Source: Prosopocoilus inquinatus (lineage: Eukaryota > Arthropoda > Insecta > Coleoptera > Lucanidae). Taken from it: DNA of 64,000 nucleotides. The notes beneath the pieces were generated by a model that saw nothing but the letters and a program-made list of their open reading frames with translations, did not search any database and was not told the origin of the DNA. The stretch is from contig CM069870.1 in assembly GCA_036172665.1 (NCBI GenBank), positions 58,032,212 through 58,096,211 on the forward strand, given 5' to 3'. Below are positions 59,820 to 64,000 of this stretch, piece after piece. Position 1 is the first letter of the stretch, and each line of letters opens with the position of its first letter. Made by a program: the position numbers and the translations under genes.

Positions 59820-59905
59820 ATGTGTTATTTGTTCGGATTATGCGGCATATTTTTATCGTAACATTTTTGGTGGAGGTGCCGGAAATGTACTCATTATTTC
59901 AATTG
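59820..59905. repeat. Left copy of a direct repeat bracketing a mariner
   Basis: TGTGTTATTTGTT...GCATATTTTT...GGTGGAGGTGCCGGAAATGT resembles 61139-61205 (TGTGTTATTTGTTTGATTTC, then GGTGGAGGCGCCTGAAATGT). The two copies lie on either side of the foldback at 59921 and the mariner at 60240. Confidence 0.5.
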
Positions 59906-59920
59906 ATTGAGTGGATAATC

Positions 59921-60125
59921 GTGTTCAATTCAAATTTACTGAACACAGTAAAAAACACAAAGAAAACAACAAATAACTTTCTTGATTTTTATTTTAAGTG
60001 AATTGTTGGCTTAAAATTCTTCCAGATAAGGACATCTGAAGCCTTCTGAAGCCAATAATTACTTAAAATAAAAAATCTAGAGAAAGTTATTTGTTGTTTT
60101 CTCAAAACAGTAAATTTGGACTGAA
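59921..60125. mobile_element. Foldback MITE
   Basis: The left arm 59921-60011 (AAGAAAACAACAAATAACTT, then TTTTTATTTTAAGT) is complementary to the right arm 60048-60125 (ACTTAAAATAAAAAATCTAG, AAAGTTATTTGTTGTTTTCT), with about 37 bases of loop. The minus-strand open frame at 59989-60237 is incidental. Confidence 0.6.
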
Positions 60126-60239
60126 CATAATTATGCACCCGTCGATTCAATTCTAAGTCAGAAGTATTTGTGTACGAGGTATGCGAGAAAGGTAACCAAA
60201 CTGATTTTTTATCTACCAAAGATTTTATTTGTTCCAAGC

Positions 60240-61130
60240 AATAATACTCTCCCCTTCAAAGTAGTTCCATTCGGCAGCTGTACACCGGCAGAGTTGTTGT
60301 TCCTAGTCACGATAGCAGCGCTGAAAGGCTTCAACAGATAGAGCCTTTAACATGCCGATCATATTCTTTTAAATGTTCTCCAATGTCCCAAAATGACATC
60401 TTTTTAAGACATTTTTCAATTCTGGAACAAGAAAAAAGTCATAAGGACTCAGATCAGAAGAACAGGAATGCCTTTTGAATTCAAAAATTCCGTGATGGAA
60501 CTGACATGGACATGGACATGGGGCGTTGTTAAGATGAAGCATCCACTTATCTGCAATGCCCGGTCTCACACGAATCAGCCTTTTCCTGAGCCTTTCATCT
60601 TTGTAAAATACTTGGTTGACAGTTTGTTCTGGAGGAACAAGTTCTTCATACACGATACTCTTCCTGTCAAGAAACCAAATCAGCACTGTTTTAATCCTTG
60701 ATTTGCTCATTCGAGCTTTTTTCAGTTTAGGAGATGTCTGAGTCAGCCATTCCTCACACTGCCGCTTTGTCTCAGGATCGTACTTTAAAATCCAGGATGC
60801 ATCACCTGTGATCACACGATTGAACAATTCGTAGTCATTGGCAATCCTTTTAAGAAGATCAACGCACACGTTTCTTCGATTGTCCTCTGCTCCATTGCAA
60901 GGTTTCTTGGCACCATTTGGGCACAAGCCAATCGCATGTGCAAATCTTCGGTCAAAATTTGATGTATGTTGGGTGAAAGTGTTTCAGTTTATCTGGTCAC
61001 CCGTTATCCTTATTGTCAAAAGACGGTCTGATTTCACAGGAGTCCTCACACGTTCGATGTTTTCGTCGGTTTTTGAAATGGGAGGTGTCTCCCTTAGCGA
61101 GGTTCATCTTCAACGTATTCTGGGCCTCCC
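60240..61130 (-). pseudogene. Decayed mariner transposase
   Basis: The longest minus-strand frame is 60369-60926. It includes RRNVCVDLLKRIANDYELFN, VITGDASWI, YDPETKRQ, KKARMSKSRIKTVLIWF, PPEQTVNQVFYK, RVRPGIADKWMLH and DLSPYDFFLVPELKNVLK, all typical of insect mariners. The N-terminal half (KTDENIERVR, DLHMRL) continues to about 61130 in other frames. In the acidic triad the second Asp is Asn (HLNNAPC), so the enzyme is dead even apart from the frameshifts. The subfamily differs from the mariner at 29423. Confidence 0.85.
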
Positions 61131-61138
61131 AAAAATGA

Positions 61139-61205
61139 TTTGTGTTATTTGTTTGATTTCGCAGCACATTTTTGGTGGAGGCGCCTGAAATGTACTGACT
61201 ATTTT
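61139..61205. repeat. Right copy of the direct repeat bracketing a mariner
   Basis: Matches 59820-59905 in the words TGTGTTATTTGTT, CACATTTTTGGTGGAGGCGC and GAAATGTACT. It abuts the degraded N-terminal end of the minus-strand mariner. Confidence 0.5.
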
Positions 61206-62469
61206 AGTTCCCACAATTTTTTTGGAAATTTCAATTCTCATATTTTTTTTTATTTTTGGTTACTAACGCTTTATTTTGATAGAATTTAATGCGATTACGT
61301 AACTTTTTTTTAATGCAGATGTGGGCTTTTGAAGTCAATCTCGCTAGCTACAAATAGGTGCGGCGCGGCGTGTCACTGAATCTGCTTATGTCAGCATTTC
61401 TTTATAGTACAATATTAACGGGTGTTCTAAAAATTCTAGTTCTGTCCCAGTTTAAGGATTCCTTCAGAATTTATTTATAAAATTAGTGCAAGACGTATAT
61501 TAAAAAAAAAATACTTGAACGAACATTTATACGTCAATCTGCAGTACCAATCTAGCAGCGCTACCATTCTGCACTAACAACAGGTTTATTCTGAAGATCA
61601 TCTACAATTGTGCAAGATATCAAAAATACAATTTTATATTCTATTTCCTCTTCATTTCGATTTTTTTTCTATGATTTCGCTTCGTGAAACATCACATTGG
61701 TTTGATAGTAGTTACTGGTGGCACGAAAGTCTGATTTAGCACATTATTGACGAACTCTGCAGAATTTTCTTTCAATACAGAGAGAGAGTAAAGCTTTTTC
61801 CCTTCATCATATTTACTCCAAAGAATAACAAAAAAAAACTCACAAACTTGACCTCACGTAGAAGAATTTTGTTAGACAAATGACGACTGCGACAAGCCTT
61901 ATAGATTTAAATTGCCCCCAGTCAAAAGCTCTGAAGATTTACGGCACAGATTTATTACTGCTCGATAAGGCAGCTTTCGCACAAGCCCCTGCACGCCCGA
62001 AAGAAATGAGAAAAGGACGTATTCCTACACCGAAAAGAAATCGTCCTCAAAATTTAGTCCCAGAGATTTACATCCGGATCGCAGAATATGACGTAATCAT
62101 TTTATCATCCGACACACAAACACGGCTTTACGGCCGCAGATGAACGCAAACAATGAGGTTGTTATTCATGAAAATGAAATAAACCACGGACGCTAAATCG
62201 ATTCCGGGATTAACGGAAATGTCATGATTATTACGAAGTTGGGTTGGACTTTTATGCGGGGAATAACGAGGGCTTTCCAGTATAATGTATTAATTAGCTT
62301 TAAATTAATTTAATTGTTAAATCTGTTCGCAGAGGACAGGGATGTTTTGGATATTATTTGTTGGAACTGAAATTGATTCGGAGTGGGATTTAGTAAAAAA
62401 AAAGAATTTGTTTTATTTTTATGCATACCAAACCTAAAGGACTTCACTAAATTTAGTAACAATATTTAA
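61206..62469. other. No gene recognised
   Basis: No supported gene or repeat. An 87-codon open frame at 61880-62143 has no recognisable motif. Confidence 0.45.
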
Positions 62470-64000
62470 ATAATGATCAAAATAAGCGGATTAATCATAA
62501 GACCCCTTGAAACAAAGAAGTTTGCCTCTTTCAGATTTAGGCACAACACCCATTCACTGACTGGATTCGTCACTAAAAGCAGAATAACGATCTTGAACAT
62601 GACGAAACAAAACATCATTTTTAAACGGAACGTTGGATACTTCAATGGATTTAATTTTACTGAACCCACAAATCGGGAATACCAAGGACCGTTCGAAGTT
62701 TGAACATCAATACTCAAAAGTACAGGCACGGATCTTGATAAAGCATAAGGCGTGTTCTTTACCTTTTCGGTGAGAAATGTCGAAATCATATTGTTGCAAA
62801 CGCACACTCCAACGAGACAATCAAGGTACTTGAAGATTGTTTAACCAAACAAGAGAGTGATGGTCAGAAATGATTGTAAAATGTGAGCCTTCAAGATAAG
62901 GTCTTAAATGTTCAATGTCCCGGAGGACTGCAAGATACTCCTTCTCAGAGGTCGAAAATTTATGTTCTTGACATATGTGAGAACGACTTAAAAATGCGAT
63001 AAGTTTCTCACCGTCCTCAAACTGCTGAATCAAAACTATTCCAATTCCAAAAGCGTCAGTTTGCACCACAAATTCCTTATCAACATTCGGACAAGAAAGA
63101 ATGGGAGCAGACACAAGATGTTATTCCAAGCTTCATCATATTCCATAGTCCAAACGAAAGACTTATTCTTACGAAGTAAATCGGTAAGAGGTGCGACATT
63201 AGTCGATAAACTTGGTACGAACCATCGATACCACCTAGCCATGCCTACAAAACGACGAAGTTCAGAAGCGGTACTTGGCTTCGGAATAGCGAGTATGGCT
63301 TGCAATTTTCAGGCTCAACATGAAGAACGATTTTATTTACGACATACCCAAGACAGCGCAACTCCTCACGACAAAATTGACACTTGTCCTTGCTCAAGGT
63401 CAAACCTGCAGAAACAATTCGATCCAGAACCTTCTGAGAAATCTCCAGATGCTTTTCAAAAGTTGTCGTAACGATAATAATGTCGTCTAAGTGCACAAAC
63501 TCGTAAGGTGATAAGTCTACTCCTATGACTCTATCTATGATCCGCTGCCACGTAGCCGGTGCATTATGTAAACCGAAAGGCATTCGACGAAATTGGTAAA
63601 GTCCCCGTCTCGGAACAGTAAAGTCTGTAAAGGTCGTGACTTCTCAGCTACGGGAATTTGCCAATAGGCGGATTTAATGTCTAAAGATGTAAGATAGTGA
63701 TAGTGATTTATTTTGTAGAATACAATAGTATTATACAATCGTAAACATACTGGCATCCTTAAGCTTAATCCTTAAGCATACTTAAGCTTGTCTAACGTAC
63801 CGGAAACGTAAGGAAGAAGGTAGGCATCCTTAAGGGTAACTCCATTTAGTTTTCCAAAGTCCACACAAAATCTGTACGACCCATTCTTCTTTGGGACAAA
63901 AAGAATGATTGAAGACCAAGGGCTTTATCAACGACTTTCTGCATAGCAAGCGAGATAGGATAATACCTTTGCTTAATAGATTGGCTGTCCGTAAGAATTC
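62470..64000 (-). pseudogene. Degraded Ty3/Gypsy pol (RT, RNase H, start of integrase)
   Basis: Order on the minus strand from the right edge. Reverse transcriptase: PWSSIILFVPKKNGSYRFCV, TSLDIKSAYWQIPVAEKS, MPFGLHNAPATWQRIIDRVI, FVHLDDIII at the catalytic loop. Connection: SELRRFVGMARWYRWFVPSL. RNase H: QTDAFGIGIVLIQQFEDGEK, STSEKEYLAVL, ISDHHSLVWLNNLQ. Then an ALSRSVPVLLSIDVQT block and the N-terminal part of integrase, fading at about 62470. Several frameshifts break it, and about 65 foreign bases lie within the RT near 63680-63760. Gag and protease would lie beyond the window. No LTR seen. Confidence 0.88.

Noticed and set aside
1..64000. CRISPR arrays, bacterial operons or rRNA
   Set aside because: Eukaryotic gene structure throughout; no regularly spaced short repeats with unique spacers and no rRNA-like blocks seen.

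Overview
The window is AT-rich (about two thirds A+T) animal DNA. It has GT-AG introns, many decayed transposons and one large gene that reads as an insect gene. The gene is a receptor guanylyl cyclase of the Gyc76C type, collinear with the fly protein from signal peptide to C-terminal tail. Together with mariner, hAT, PIF/Harbinger, pogo, Penelope-like, Gypsy and SINE remnants this points to an insect. The order cannot be fixed from the window; a beetle is a guess.

Layout. Bases 1-20718 hold no convincing gene. They contain a SINE-like piece next to a 227-bp MITE with TTA duplications (2345-2680), a decayed Tc1/IS630-type transposase tail (3040-3513), a possible MITE (4521-4985), a non-LTR retrotransposon tail on the minus strand (5490-5785), a 448-bp hAT-type MITE (11602-12049), a dead hammerhead/Penelope-like piece (13380-13490), and a GC-richer island flanked by ~160-bp direct repeats (17241-18718).

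Bases 20719-42433 are the Gyc76C gene on the plus strand. Twenty coding exons can be joined with phase-consistent GT-AG introns into one 1506-residue reading frame (4521 bases with stop). Introns 1 (6.6 kb) and 3 (8.3 kb) are full of repeats; most of the rest are 52-150 bp. The predicted protein has a signal peptide, an unusual ~100-residue Ser/Thr-rich N-terminal extension, an ANF-receptor-like ectodomain, one transmembrane helix, a kinase-homology pseudokinase, a dimerisation helix, a class III guanylyl cyclase domain with all key residues, and a long tail ending in a PDZ-type motif (ESIV). Inside its introns sit two hairpin MITEs, a SINE, a diverged repeat array, a ~390-bp tandem repeat, a complete but inactivated mariner, a possible solo LTR and a pogo-like element.

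Bases 42434-64000 hold the 3' flank of the gene, a 1.3-kb element with ~200-bp inverted ends, one convincing coding exon of an unidentified minus-strand gene (50939-51184), T-rich degenerate repeats, Penelope-like segments, a 1.18-kb Tc1/mariner-type composite foldback, a SINE candidate, a second decayed mariner (minus strand) and the pol region of a degraded Ty3/Gypsy element running off the right edge.

The most striking non-coding signal is at 54562-54622. A hammerhead ribozyme with every core nucleotide intact can be drawn, with a loopless stem III as in Penelope-like elements, at the tip of a long inverted repeat between two 99-bp near-identical direct repeats. Two other, sequence-distinct hammerhead-like motifs occur in the window.
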